DNA from: DAONFI01 sp035403485
GTDB taxonomy: Bacteria; Planctomycetota; Phycisphaerae; SM23-33
Assembly: GCA_964536835.1 (NCBI GenBank)
Contig: CAZIAZ010000033.1
Coordinates: 1 to 30,808 of the forward strand
DNA length: 30,808 nucleotides
Direction: 5' to 3'
The stretch's first letter is position 1. The number at the start of each line of letters is the position of its first letter. A model generated the notes under the pieces. That model saw only the letters and a list, made by a program, of their open reading frames with translations. It searched no databases and had not been told where the DNA came from. Below, one piece after another: positions 1-7,952 of the stretch. A program made the translations under genes and the position numbers.

Positions 1-703
1 CATATGTCACAGTCAGCATCGGACGATAACTCACTGTTGAAAATTCACTTGAACAAGAAGAAACACTAACACCTGAACCGCTACTTTGGCTACCCATATT
101 CAGTAGCACCATACCGTAATTATTGGAATCATCCTCAGCCCAGCTCTGTAACAATGCCGTATCAGTAATTGTCCATTCAAAATACGCAGCAGATGTACCT
201 GAAACCACAGTCCGCGACAAATAGCTAGTGTCATAATCCGTTCCTGATATTGAACATCCATTGGACCCACCTGCCCAGGCGTCAGGATTTGTAGCATCAT
301 ATTGCATATAATTCCAACAACTTGCTCCAGTTTCGACAGCACCAGACTGGGTTCCTTCAACCCAATTTTCATTGGCCGATTTTACTGCATAAAGATAAAC
401 AGGTGTTGCTGCACCAGAAGTGATATAATGTACATATAAGGTCAATGTAGCACTGGTTATGGTCTTACCTTTAAGACTACTGATATCAAATTTCAAAAGA
501 ACGTCTCGCTCAACACCAGCCGAACTCCCTACAGTAGGTATATAACCCCAGCCTCCATAGTTATAGTCAGGGTTATTTTTGTCTAGTACCGTATCTTCAG
601 TTCCAGCGTATCCATTCACGCCATTTTGAAAAGTTACAGTATCTGCCATTACGCTCGCACCTGCAAGCAATGCAACCATCAATAAAACCTTAGACTTACT
701 CAT
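1..703 (-). CDS. Exported DNRLRE-domain-type protein, C-terminus cut off by window edge
   Basis: The reading frame opens at an ATG (701-703) behind an AAGGAGA ribosome site and stays open for 234 codons to the window edge, so the C-terminus is missing. The first 20 residues form a signal peptide: a Lys-containing start, a hydrophobic LLMVALLAG core and an Ala-Asp cleavage region. The mature part has the layout of DNRLRE (disaggregatase-related) modules: an early ...GYAGTEDTVLD... stretch, then VLLKFDISSL, TLTLYV, a WVEGTQSG segment, and SYRPMLTVTY at the window edge. In known families these beta-sandwich modules sit on secreted or surface proteins of planctomycetes and relatives, often linked to polysaccharide or matrix binding. 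The actual ligand is not visible here. The gene is monocistronic as far as seen and has its own promoter and palindrome upstream. Confidence 0.75.
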   Translation of the reverse strand, partial: MSKSKVLLMVALLAGASVMADTVTFQNGVNGYAGTEDTVLDKNNPDYNYGGWGYIPTVGSSAGVERDVLLKFDISSLKGKTITSATLTLYVHYITSGAATPVYLYAVKSANENWVEGTQSGAVETGASCWNYMQYDATNPDAWAGGSNGCSISGTDYDTSYLSRTVVSGTSAAYFEWTITDTALLQSWAEDDSNNYGMVLLNMGSQSSGSGVSVSSCSSEFSTVSYRPMLTVTY

Positions 704-885
704 TTTTTTCTCCTTAAAACTATAAATTTTATCGTTCACATTCACCACAATATTCAAAACTTTTATTCACAAACATTCATTCCATACCAGCCGCATTTTA
801 ATCAATTTATTCATAATATATTATCTACAAAGCACTTAAGGTATACATATCCATTCTTTACTTATCAATTATTATACTTCAATTA

Positions 886-901
886 TTTGGGTTAACCCAA
901 A
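886..901. promoter_or_regulatory. Perfect 16-bp palindrome, candidate operator
   Basis: TTTGGGTTAACCCAAA is perfectly self-complementary and lies just downstream of the predicted start of transcription. This is the usual place for a repressor that blocks elongation or open-complex formation. It has no loop and no T-run, so it does not look like a terminator. Dimeric HTH regulators such as LacI or MarR types bind sites of this size, but which one would bind here cannot be told. Confidence 0.45.
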
Positions 902-913
902 CAGTTAAACAAT

Positions 914-941
914 AATATACCACAAAAAGAATATCTGTCAA
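914..941 (-). promoter_or_regulatory. Sigma-70-like promoter for the DNRLRE-type gene
   Basis: Read on the minus strand, TTGACA (936-941) is followed after 16 bases by TATATT (914-919), a perfect -35 and a 5/6 match at -10. Transcription would start near 907, giving a leader of about 200 bases before the ATG at 703. The call rests on consensus matching only. Confidence 0.55.
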
Positions 942-1004
942 GCTTTTTCCGTTTAAGAGAAGGATTTTTTACTCATTGTTGGCTGTGGGTTGACCGTTGA
1001 CTTT

Positions 1005-1167
1005 TTAGAGCATGTTAAATTTGAAATTGCGCCTTGTTGCGTCGTTGAGGACGAGGCTGGCAAGGAAGGCGAAGCAGGCAACCTTATATGGTTTCCGATG
1101 CAGCCTGACGTAGCCAGCCGACGCCGCAAACAGCAACAAGCGCAAAGTCAAGTTTAATATGCTCTAA
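1005..1167. repeat. 163-bp MITE-like element with terminal inverted repeats (copy 1, complete)
   Basis: The ends are inverted repeats of about 36 bp. The left end starts TTAGAGCATGTTAAA, and the right end read in reverse starts TTAGAGCATATTAAA; they share TTGCGC and TTGTTGC further in, with four mismatches and one 1-base gap. The middle adds further self-complementary pieces (GGCTGGC/GCCAGCC, GCAGGC/GCCTG) around a near-palindromic AACC-TTATAT-GGTT tip, so a single strand could fold into one long imperfect hairpin. No reading frame of useful length is present. A second copy starts at 30758 in the same orientation, identical over the 51 bases visible. Such features fit a non-autonomous mobile element. 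The mobilising transposase is unknown. Confidence 0.75.
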
Positions 1168-1417
1168 TTTACCGGCATATTACGAATCTTCTTTTTACGA
1201 GGAAGTTTGGCGGGAAATTTCTACTGGCCGTGGCCTCTGATTTCCTTCTTCGGCTCTGTTTTTCAACATCACTTTCCGCTGCTTTTTGTGAATTAGCCTC
1301 AACTACGCCTTTGAGGAATTACTCGAATAACTCCAACTGGTTCGGATTGAGTATGTTCCCAAGTTCGGTTAGCCATCGTTCAAGACGGTCAGAGTTTTTA
1401 CCGCAAAACATCAGATA
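1168..1417 (-). pseudogene. Remnant of IS66-family transposase (N-terminal region)
   Basis: On the minus strand, the translation downward from 1417 gives LMFCGKNSDRLER, then LNPNQLELFE, a stop codon, then LKGVVEAN. A different frame then gives KFPAKLPRK. IS66 TnpC transposases carry the same order: an LFGxxSEK motif, NPNQLELFE, a linker, and a GRRxLPAxLPR motif just before the catalytic region. The copy has at least one in-frame stop and one frame change. It ends where the MITE-like element begins at 1167, so the rest of the transposase is gone. It cannot make a functional protein. Confidence 0.6.
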
Positions 1418-1473
1418 TTAGAAATCCTGTGTGAACTATTGCGACAATGACGTAAGTCTTGATATGGAAATAA

Positions 1474-1507
1474 GAAAGCCCTTTGACGTTCTCGCCAAAG
1501 GGCCTTT
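1474..1507 (-). terminator. Terminator-like hairpin downstream of tRNA-Pro
   Basis: GAAAG-CCCTTTG pairs with CAAAGGG-CCTTTC with a single bulged base and a loop of about 9. On the minus strand it lies 12 bases past the tRNA 3' end and is followed by TTATTTCC, a modest T-rich tail. Position and shape fit an intrinsic terminator for the tRNA transcript. Confidence 0.6.
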
Positions 1508-1519
1508 CGTCTCGATAAG

Positions 1520-1594
1520 TCGGAGTGACAGGATTCGAACCTGCGGCCTCCTGCTCCCAAAGCAGGCGCTCTAGCCAAGCTGAGCTACACTCCG
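1520..1594 (-). tRNA. tRNA-Pro (anticodon UGG)
   Basis: Read on the minus strand, this 75-nt sequence folds as a standard cloverleaf: acceptor CGGAGTG/CACTCCG plus discriminator A, D-stem GCTC/GAGC, anticodon stem CCTGC/GCAGG with loop TTTGGGA (anticodon TGG), a 5-nt variable region, and T-stem GCAGG/CCTGT with loop TTCGAAT. The CCA end is not encoded and must be added after transcription. It sits just downstream of the small membrane-protein gene and could be read from its own promoter. Confidence 0.95.
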
Positions 1595-1635
1595 AAAAAT
1601 AAGAAAGGTAAATCTTACAGTTCCATAACGAAATG

Positions 1636-2220
1636 TCAAGATTCACCGTCAGAAATACATGCAGCTAATTCGATAATAAATTTTTCGGGCTGCTCAGGCG
1701 TAAGCAGCAGCGGCCGACGGTTCTTAAGACGTATGAATACCAACCCTTCCTTCCGCGTTATATATGCGTCGACATTGCCGAGATATTGTGACTGCGTCCA
1801 TCCGAAACAGCCGAAAATGCCGCAAATGCAACTTTTGCGACGCAGTTTACCCAATTCCGTATCACTAACCGGAAAGACTTCATAAAATGCAGGTTGTGGA
1901 AGTTTGCGATTACGGCCGGGCCAGAGTATTTCAAGACCGGCTTTCGATATTTGAAACTGCGACGGCTTACCGAGAAACCAGACCAGAAATACAAAAACGG
2001 AACTTGCCGCCGCAAACACGGCAGTAATACTAAGCAATACCATCCTCCAGACGCCATGCGAAAGATTGACGCTGACGGTAAAAAGCACCAAAAAAATCAA
2101 CAGCAGCAATATTATTGCCAGGCATGTCGAAATTCTGTAATGAAGGCTCATCGGTGCTGCCGTATAGACGGTGGCATCGGACTGGCTGAATTTTTTACTG
2201 TCAATGATGATGTCTTTCAT
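1636..2220 (-). CDS. Small two-helix membrane protein, PH-like C-terminal domain
   Basis: This 194-residue protein has two close hydrophobic helices (about residues 30-52 and 60-83). A soluble C-terminal half follows, beginning PSQFQISKAGLEI, which looks like a small beta-rich domain. The stretch CGIFGCFGWTQSQYLG... then VFIRLKNRRPLLLTPEQPEKF resembles bacterial PH-like domains, whose sheet ends in an SPxxPxxF-type helix cap. That match is from memory of the family pattern and is tentative. Its ATG lies 15 bases after the stop of the formate-tetrahydrofolate ligase gene with a GAGG site, so the two are probably co-transcribed. No role in one-carbon metabolism is evident. Confidence 0.6.
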   Translation of the reverse strand: MKDIIIDSKKFSQSDATVYTAAPMSLHYRISTCLAIILLLLIFLVLFTVSVNLSHGVWRMVLLSITAVFAAASSVFVFLVWFLGKPSQFQISKAGLEILWPGRNRKLPQPAFYEVFPVSDTELGKLRRKSCICGIFGCFGWTQSQYLGNVDAYITRKEGLVFIRLKNRRPLLLTPEQPEKFIIELAACISDGES

Positions 2221-2235
2221 CTCGCCTCTTTCATC

Positions 2236-3981
2236 TCAAAACATTCCCAATACATTGCCGTCCGCGTCGAGGTCAATATCGAAAAACGCCGGCCGACTCG
2301 GCAGGCCCGGCATTGTGCGCATAGTGCCGAGCAGGGGATACAGGAATCCTGCGCCGGCTGATGCACGGACTTCCCGCACCGGCACGGTAAAACCGGATGG
2401 TACTCCTTTGAGCTGCGGGTCGTGGCTGAGCGATAGATGCGTTTTGGCCATGCACATCGGAAGTTTATCAAGGCCGGCTGCTTCATATGATGCAATCTGT
2501 TTTTCAGCCAGCGGCTCAAAAGTTACGTCGGCGGCTTGATAAATCTTTTTGCAGATGGTACGAATTTTTTCGCGTATGGGCATATCGTCCGTGTAGAGGA
2601 GCTTGAAATCGGAGGGCAATTCGCATGCTTTTACGACCGCCTTTGCCAGGGCCACTGCGCCTTTGCCGCCCTCTGCCCAATGATTCGCAACGAGGGCGTC
2701 CACTGCGCCGGCGGCTTTTGCGGCATTGCGAACCAGTTCAAGTTCAGCCGCCGTGTCGGTGGGGAACTGATTAACGGCTACCACGACCGGCACGCCGAAG
2801 AGCCTGGCGATTTCGATGTTTCGCACAAGATTGCAGACTCCTTTTTCCAGAAGTGCCAGATTTTCTTTGGTGTATGCTTCGTCCAGCGGTTTACCGGGCG
2901 TGACTTTGGGGCCGCCGCCGTGCATTTTCAACGCGCGTACTGTGCCTACGAGCACCACGCAATCCGGCACAAGGCCGGAATATCTGCATTTTATGTCAAA
3001 AAATTTCTCCATGCCGATATCCGCACCGAAGCCGCTCTCCGTCACTACATAATCAGCCAGCTTGAGTGCAATACGGTCGGCGATAATCGAACTGTTGCCG
3101 TGTGCGATATTGGCAAATGGCCCTGCGTGAACAAACGCCGGCTGGCCTTCTAGAGTCTGCATTAAATTCGGCTTGATGGCGTCTTTCATCAGTACAGCCA
3201 TGGCGCCGGCACAGCCTATCTGTTCAGCCGTCACGGGTTTGCCGTCGCGATTCATGGCTACAACTATGCGGCCCAGCCGTTTTCGCATGTCAGCCAGCGA
3301 GTCAGACAGCGCCAATACCGCCATAATTTCACTGGCGACGGCTATGTCGAAACCAGTCTTGCGTTGCGGGCCGTCCAGCCAGTTCTCACTCAGGCCGGTT
3401 TCAATAAAACGCAGCGCGCCGTCATTTACGTCCACCACGCGACGCCATGTGATTGTGTCCGAATCGATATTCAGTCGCGGCAGGCCGGTGGCGGCCCATG
3501 TAGCGTCGTCGGCGTGTGCCTCATGCTTGACGCGGGAGTCTATAGCTGCGGCCAGGAGATTGTTTGCGATGCTCACGGCGTGGATGTCGCCGGTGAGGTG
3601 AAGATTGAATTCTTCCATCGGGATGACCTGGCTGTATCCGCCGCCCGCTGCTCCGCCCTTTATGCCGAAGGTCGGCCCCATGGACGGCTGGCGAATGCAG
3701 AGAAACACATTTTTGCCGATTTGCCCCAACGCCTGGGTCAAGCCTACTGATGTGGTCGTCTTGCCTTCGCCGAGCGGCGTGGGAGTTATGGCGGTGACGT
3801 CGATATATTTGCCGTTCGGCCGGCTTTTGAGTCTGTCGAGAATGGACAGCTTGACCTTGGCTTTGACGGCGCCGTATGGTTCGAGCTCTTCCGGCAGAAT
3901 GCCGGCTTTCGCTGCGACTTCATTGATGTTCAGCGGCTTGGCCGCCATTGAAATTTCGATATCCGACGGAATTTTGCCCAT
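2236..3981 (-). CDS. fhs: Formate-tetrahydrofolate ligase (10-formyl-THF synthetase)
   Basis: The enzyme joins formate to tetrahydrofolate with ATP, giving 10-formyl-THF in the cytoplasm. This feeds purine synthesis, initiator-tRNA formylation, or the methyl branch of the acetyl-CoA pathway. The 581-residue protein is close to family size (about 555-560). It shows the P-loop TPTPLGEGKTTT (about residues 66-77), the RQPSMGPTFGIKGGAAGGGYSQ region split over residues 97-118, NLHLTGDIHA, and the C-terminal ..SAGAGFLYPL.. segment. The ATG has a GGAG site 7 bases upstream and a candidate promoter. No other Wood-Ljungdahl genes are nearby, so a housekeeping one-carbon role is the safer reading. The family assignment is firm. 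Confidence 0.97.
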   Translation of the reverse strand: MGKIPSDIEISMAAKPLNINEVAAKAGILPEELEPYGAVKAKVKLSILDRLKSRPNGKYIDVTAITPTPLGEGKTTTSVGLTQALGQIGKNVFLCIRQPSMGPTFGIKGGAAGGGYSQVIPMEEFNLHLTGDIHAVSIANNLLAAAIDSRVKHEAHADDATWAATGLPRLNIDSDTITWRRVVDVNDGALRFIETGLSENWLDGPQRKTGFDIAVASEIMAVLALSDSLADMRKRLGRIVVAMNRDGKPVTAEQIGCAGAMAVLMKDAIKPNLMQTLEGQPAFVHAGPFANIAHGNSSIIADRIALKLADYVVTESGFGADIGMEKFFDIKCRYSGLVPDCVVLVGTVRALKMHGGGPKVTPGKPLDEAYTKENLALLEKGVCNLVRNIEIARLFGVPVVVAVNQFPTDTAAELELVRNAAKAAGAVDALVANHWAEGGKGAVALAKAVVKACELPSDFKLLYTDDMPIREKIRTICKKIYQAADVTFEPLAEKQIASYEAAGLDKLPMCMAKTHLSLSHDPQLKGVPSGFTVPVREVRASAGAGFLYPLLGTMRTMPGLPSRPAFFDIDLDADGNVLGMF

Positions 3982-4024
3982 TTTCGTCTCCGATTCCCGA
4001 AAAAAGAATTCTTAACGTCACAAG

Positions 4025-4051
4025 TTTATATATTATGCCGGCCTGCGTCAA
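4025..4051 (-). promoter_or_regulatory. Candidate promoter for fhs
   Basis: On the minus strand, TTGACG (4046-4051) is followed 15 bases later by TATAAA (4025-4030). A start near 4018 gives a leader of roughly 37 bases to the fhs ATG. The spacing is short for sigma-70, so this is a tentative call. Confidence 0.4.
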
Positions 4052-4131
4052 GGAAACGCCGACATTCTGCCGTAAGGTTTCTTCACTTCGTCAGTCTGCC
4101 GCCGTTTTTCTGCCGCCGGGCTGCAAAATTA

Positions 4132-5424
4132 TTACCTATTACAGGCAGCCGAGGTTTTTGGGATAGGTTCTATATATAATTCAACGTCGTCCCAGAAATA
4201 TTCGCCTGGCGGCCAATATGAGTATATCTGAATCTGCAAAAATTGGACGTTATCGGGCAGTCTGTCGCGCGGAGGAAATTTGCCGTCAAACGTTTTCCAG
4301 GCTGACGTCACTTCGCAGTTCATATGCCATCGATAACATTCTCGCAGATAATTTTGCGGATTCCGGCGGGCATCTGCTTCGATGAGTTCCCGCTGTTTCA
4401 TCGGCGGCAGGTTGGCGAAATCCGCAGGGGTCATTTTGAGTTTTTTCAATGTGCTTTCGGGCAGGCCGTTGATGTTGGCTAATGGTATTTTTCGAAAACC
4501 TTTTATAAAAACTTTCGACGTGGCAGACGCACGCGGATTAGACGGCTGAATGAAACGGCAGGATGCTTTTAGCCAGTATGTTGCGTTTGTGTCGGCTGGA
4601 ATGAAATCGCTTTTGAAATGTACGCCTTCCTGGCCGGCGATGGTGTCGTTTTTTCCCGATGTGATTTGCGGCGGGGAGTCGACGGATGCTTCGCCAGCCG
4701 ACAATGCTTTTCGGTAAGCCAGCCATTGTTCCCTGTCGACATCCGTTCGAATCAGCAACATTTTTCCGCTGTTATCAGGACGCTCGACGATAAAACTGGC
4801 GACATTGTCCGGAGATTCCCAACCGCCGTGGCCGGCGAGCTCAAAAGACGGGTTTGCGTTTATCGGACCGGTAAGCCGGTCTGCCGACGGAAATTGTTCA
4901 TCGCCTGCCTGTGGCGGTTGTTCTGTCTGTCTGCCGATAAAGGCCTGTATGATTTTTTGTGCGATGTTTCCACGCCAGCGTTCCGTTTCATCCGAAAAAG
5001 TGTTTTTGACGACGGTTTGCGGGTTAGTGAGGGTATTGAAAATGCGAACATCTGCGACATATTTATTGCCAGCCTTTTTTAGTTCGCCGAATATGCAGGC
5101 ATGTGCGGCTACCTGTTCTTGCAGCAGCGTCCGGAGCGACATGGCCGTTGAATTCATGTCAGGCGATGATATGGCAAGCTCCCGCATTGATTGCGTATCT
5201 ATGACTTTCCAGCGGCCATCCTGGCGGGCGAGTTTAAGCCGCACTGCATCGGCAAGTGCAGCGGCGTCTTCCGACTGCGGCGAGAAGTCAAACACCGCCA
5301 CAAAGACATCGCCATCGCCGGTCTCACCAAACGTACGCACTGCTGCAAAGCATATCAGCCATAATAATACTGCTACGGCGGCTGTTCGGAATGTTCCGGA
5401 TTGTGCTCGCTTTATGGAGTTCAT
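4132..5424 (-). CDS. Exported protein with CsgG/LpoB-like N-terminal domain
   Basis: I place the start at the ATG at 5422-5424, four bases after the stop of the upstream gene. The frame is open further upstream, but only the shorter form starts with a signal peptide (basic MNSIKR, then VAVLLWLICFAAV). The protein is about 430 residues. Residues about 38-170 run VFVAVFDF..., ...ALADAVRLKLA..., KVIDTQSMRELA, then ACIFGELKK and YVADVRIFNTLT. This alternation resembles CsgG/LpoB-type periplasmic domains, which scan for a lowest-numbered outer-membrane or penicillin-binding partner. The C-terminal half (from INANPSFELAG) reads like a carbohydrate-binding-type beta-sandwich ending FWDDVELYIEP. The substrate is unknown. 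It closes the long minus-strand run. Confidence 0.65.
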   Translation of the reverse strand: MNSIKRAQSGTFRTAAVAVLLWLICFAAVRTFGETGDGDVFVAVFDFSPQSEDAAALADAVRLKLARQDGRWKVIDTQSMRELAISSPDMNSTAMSLRTLLQEQVAAHACIFGELKKAGNKYVADVRIFNTLTNPQTVVKNTFSDETERWRGNIAQKIIQAFIGRQTEQPPQAGDEQFPSADRLTGPINANPSFELAGHGGWESPDNVASFIVERPDNSGKMLLIRTDVDREQWLAYRKALSAGEASVDSPPQITSGKNDTIAGQEGVHFKSDFIPADTNATYWLKASCRFIQPSNPRASATSKVFIKGFRKIPLANINGLPESTLKKLKMTPADFANLPPMKQRELIEADARRNPQNYLRECYRWHMNCEVTSAWKTFDGKFPPRDRLPDNVQFLQIQIYSYWPPGEYFWDDVELYIEPIPKTSAACNR

Positions 5425-5428
5425 TGAT

Positions 5429-7864
5429 TTATTGGCGCGGCTGTCCGCCGGCTGATGAGCGGGCTTCCTGCCTGTTTTTCTCATAAAACAGAAATGCCTT
5501 TGCCATTGTACTGACATATGGATTTTTGTCGGCTGCGAACATGTGGAGAATTTCCATATTGCCTTTGCCGCCGACGTTGCCCAGAAACTCCGCCACTCTC
5601 AATCTCACAATGTCGCTGGAATCCTGGAAAATCGGGCCGATTAAATTGATTATGTTCGGCGTTATGGTGGAAATATTGTTCATGGATGCGACGAATTCGG
5701 CACGGACGGCAGGCGACTTGTCCTGGACGATTTTTTCCGCCAGAGCCATTATCGGTTCGACTCTGAATACGCCTCGCAGTTCAGGCAGCGGCTTGGCCAG
5801 TTCGCCTTCGATTGCCCTGGAATACGCCAGCATTGCCGCAATCTGTTTTGCCGTGCGGAATCTGTCGCTGACGTTATCGCCGGCTAACGTGTCGTTCATT
5901 GCACCGAGTACGCGCGTATACCACTCCGGCGATATATTGACAAGCGGACTGCCGGACTGGGAAAGTTTACCGGTGGCCAGCAGGCCGGCACGGTAGAAGG
6001 TCATTCGGCCGGGTTCTATCATCGGCAGGAGGCTTTGAACGTAACCTTTGGCGTCCCATACGGGATTGAGGCAGGGCTTGATGTCGAGCTGTATGGTCGT
6101 AAGCGGATCGTTCGCCAGGTATGCCGATATCTGTGCGGTATCCAGCCGTACATCGCCGGAAACGCTTTTGCCAGGCGCCAGATATCTGTCTACCGGCAGA
6201 ATCACTACCGGTGCGGTATAAAAACGCAAGCCGTCCTTGCCGGCTGTAACCACGCTCAGTGCTACCTGCGAACTCAACACGCCGGTTTCGCCGAAGGAGA
6301 CCGGCAGTTGGCCGATGTTGGTAACGGTGACGGCGACGTTCATCGCCTGGCCAGGCGAAACTATCGGAGCACCAATCGCAGATGCCGTGACTTTTATGAA
6401 ATCATTGGGATTGGTCGCCATGTAGAGGACCTGTGCGTCGAAGCCGTTGACGGCGGCTGCAACCTTGTCGACGTCGTCGATTTTGGGTATCGGTGTCGTG
6501 AAGCTCCACATGGCACGCAATGCGCGGCTGACTCTTGTGCCGCGGGTCATTTTGAGGCCTTGCGAAAGGAATTTCTTTTCATTTTCCTTTTCGCCGGTTT
6601 TCGCGTAATACTCCGCCAACGACAGATTGGCGTAAGCGAAATCCGTCGACAGTTTTGTGAGAGTTTTTACGGCTGACGGGTCGTCTTTCTTTATGGTTAT
6701 GGCGGCGGCAGCCTGGAGCATGTCTATCACGTCGCCCTTTGCGCCGAACTGTCTGGCCCGGTCGAATTCGCCTTCAGCCAGTTCCGGATTGGCGGCTGTC
6801 GTGAGGTAGAAAATTCCCAGTTGTATTATCGCATCAGCCAATTCAGGCGATGTTTTTCTGCCCTTGTCCATAATAGGGTCAATGTTCGAACGTATGCCTA
6901 TCTGGTTTATTTGCGATTTGTACGCGTTTTTCATCTGTTCCAGAATTGGTAATATCGCAGAAGCTGCGGCGCCGGATGTTTTGAGGGCTTCGACGTAAAG
7001 TTCCATGACCGCGGGCGTATCCTTAAAATCTTTGAATCGCTTCGAGAGCAGAGAAATAACCTTGTCCGGTTTGGAGTCAGACAGCAGCGCGTTGCAATAA
7101 CCTATTGCCAGCTCCTGCGACATTTTTTCCTCAGCCAAGCCGTTTGACGCGATTGCCCATGCCAGGCTGTAATATTTTGCCGACAGTTCCGGCAGGCCGA
7201 TTTCGTTGAGCAGAACCGCCATATCACGGCTGACGCTCCAGTTGCGAGGATTGCCGCGCAGCATTTCGAGCATTGTGACAGCCTTGAGTTCATTCGATGG
7301 ATTCTGCGTCAAGGCAAGACGGCCTAACAGGGCTTCGTCGCTTGTCGGGTCGAGCTGTAATGCGTGCGATATCGCTTCAGATGCCCTGGCGGTATCGCCC
7401 TGTGCGACATAGAGGCCGGAAAGCAGAGTCTCTGCATGCGACCGAAAAGCGGCGGAATATTTGGTGTTGTGAGTGACGGAGTCGAGAAAATCAATCCTCG
7501 CCGGCGCGGTCTGACGGTCGTCAAGTTCAAATTTCAGCCATCGGCAGGCGGCTTGATAAGATTCCGGCTGGGCGTCGAAGAGGCTGCCGGCGTATTTTTT
7601 CGCTTCGTCGAACAGGCCTCTGGACGTAGCGATTTCGCACAGGAATCGCAACGAGTGGACGTCGGTGGGATTAAGGCTTGCCAAAAATTCGCTTAGTGCG
7701 ACCAGCCGTCCAGCCCTTGCGGCTGCCGCCGGAGTAAGATATATACTCTGTGCGTCGGCGAGTATGGAATTGATTTCAAGCGTTTTTTCTACGCCTGCAT
7801 CTGCTGCGAAAACCAGGCTCGACGTCGCAAGAATCATCATGCCCAGAACGGCTGCCTTTTTCAC
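5429..7864 (-). CDS. Large exported TPR / HEAT-repeat protein
   Basis: The best start is the GTG at 7862-7864, because AAAGGAG lies 6 bases upstream of it and a signal peptide follows at once (KKAAVLGMMILATSSLVFAA). Longer versions from upstream codons would put that site inside the gene. The protein is about 811 residues. Residues about 40-460 are helical and repetitive, like degenerate TPRs (for example DTARASEAISHALQLDPTSD). A beta-rich stretch around 480-580 (IVSPGQAMNVAVTVTNIG) resembles a CARDB-type adhesion fold. The end holds HEAT-like repeats (SPAVRAEFVASM, SDIVRLRVAEFLGN, NPYVSTMAKAFL). It is probably a periplasmic scaffold. It lies between an HtrA-like protein and a CsgG-like protein, which suggests shared work in the envelope. 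No enzymatic motif is seen. Confidence 0.75.
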   Translation of the reverse strand: MKKAAVLGMMILATSSLVFAADAGVEKTLEINSILADAQSIYLTPAAAARAGRLVALSEFLASLNPTDVHSLRFLCEIATSRGLFDEAKKYAGSLFDAQPESYQAACRWLKFELDDRQTAPARIDFLDSVTHNTKYSAAFRSHAETLLSGLYVAQGDTARASEAISHALQLDPTSDEALLGRLALTQNPSNELKAVTMLEMLRGNPRNWSVSRDMAVLLNEIGLPELSAKYYSLAWAIASNGLAEEKMSQELAIGYCNALLSDSKPDKVISLLSKRFKDFKDTPAVMELYVEALKTSGAAASAILPILEQMKNAYKSQINQIGIRSNIDPIMDKGRKTSPELADAIIQLGIFYLTTAANPELAEGEFDRARQFGAKGDVIDMLQAAAAITIKKDDPSAVKTLTKLSTDFAYANLSLAEYYAKTGEKENEKKFLSQGLKMTRGTRVSRALRAMWSFTTPIPKIDDVDKVAAAVNGFDAQVLYMATNPNDFIKVTASAIGAPIVSPGQAMNVAVTVTNIGQLPVSFGETGVLSSQVALSVVTAGKDGLRFYTAPVVILPVDRYLAPGKSVSGDVRLDTAQISAYLANDPLTTIQLDIKPCLNPVWDAKGYVQSLLPMIEPGRMTFYRAGLLATGKLSQSGSPLVNISPEWYTRVLGAMNDTLAGDNVSDRFRTAKQIAAMLAYSRAIEGELAKPLPELRGVFRVEPIMALAEKIVQDKSPAVRAEFVASMNNISTITPNIINLIGPIFQDSSDIVRLRVAEFLGNVGGKGNMEILHMFAADKNPYVSTMAKAFLFYEKNRQEARSSAGGQPRQ

Positions 7865-7870
7865 GATGCG

Positions 7871-7877
7871 CTCCTTT
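7871..7877 (-). promoter_or_regulatory. Ribosome-binding site deciding the GTG start of the TPR/HEAT gene
   Basis: AAAGGAG on the minus strand sits 6 bases before the GTG at 7862-7864. An in-frame ATG lies upstream (7880-7882) but has only AT-rich sequence before it and no ribosome site. Confidence 0.65.
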
Positions 7878-7952
7878 TGCATTGTTATTTTTGTTATTTT
7901 GTTATTTTTTAAAAAATTCTGTTGTCGCAAATCCGTTTACAGCCATGAGAGA

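Larger units (their letters stand above)
704..1519. other. Gene-poor region between the exported protein and tRNA-Pro
   Basis: No intact gene is seen in these roughly 800 bases. Positions 704-1004 are AT-rich and hold the promoter and palindrome of the leftward gene. Positions 1005-1167 are a MITE-like inverted-repeat element. Positions 1168-1417 are a decayed IS66-type transposase fragment. Positions 1474-1507 are a terminator-like hairpin behind the tRNA. The short open frames here are chance frames. The region looks like a landing site for mobile DNA next to a tRNA. Confidence 0.6.

Noticed and set aside
1230..1421. Short plus-strand open frame in the gene-poor region
   Set aside because: It runs antisense to the IS66 remnant and has no ribosome site.
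2236..3981. Reading fhs as evidence of a complete acetyl-CoA pathway
   Set aside because: No other gene of that pathway is in the window, and fhs is common in organisms without it.
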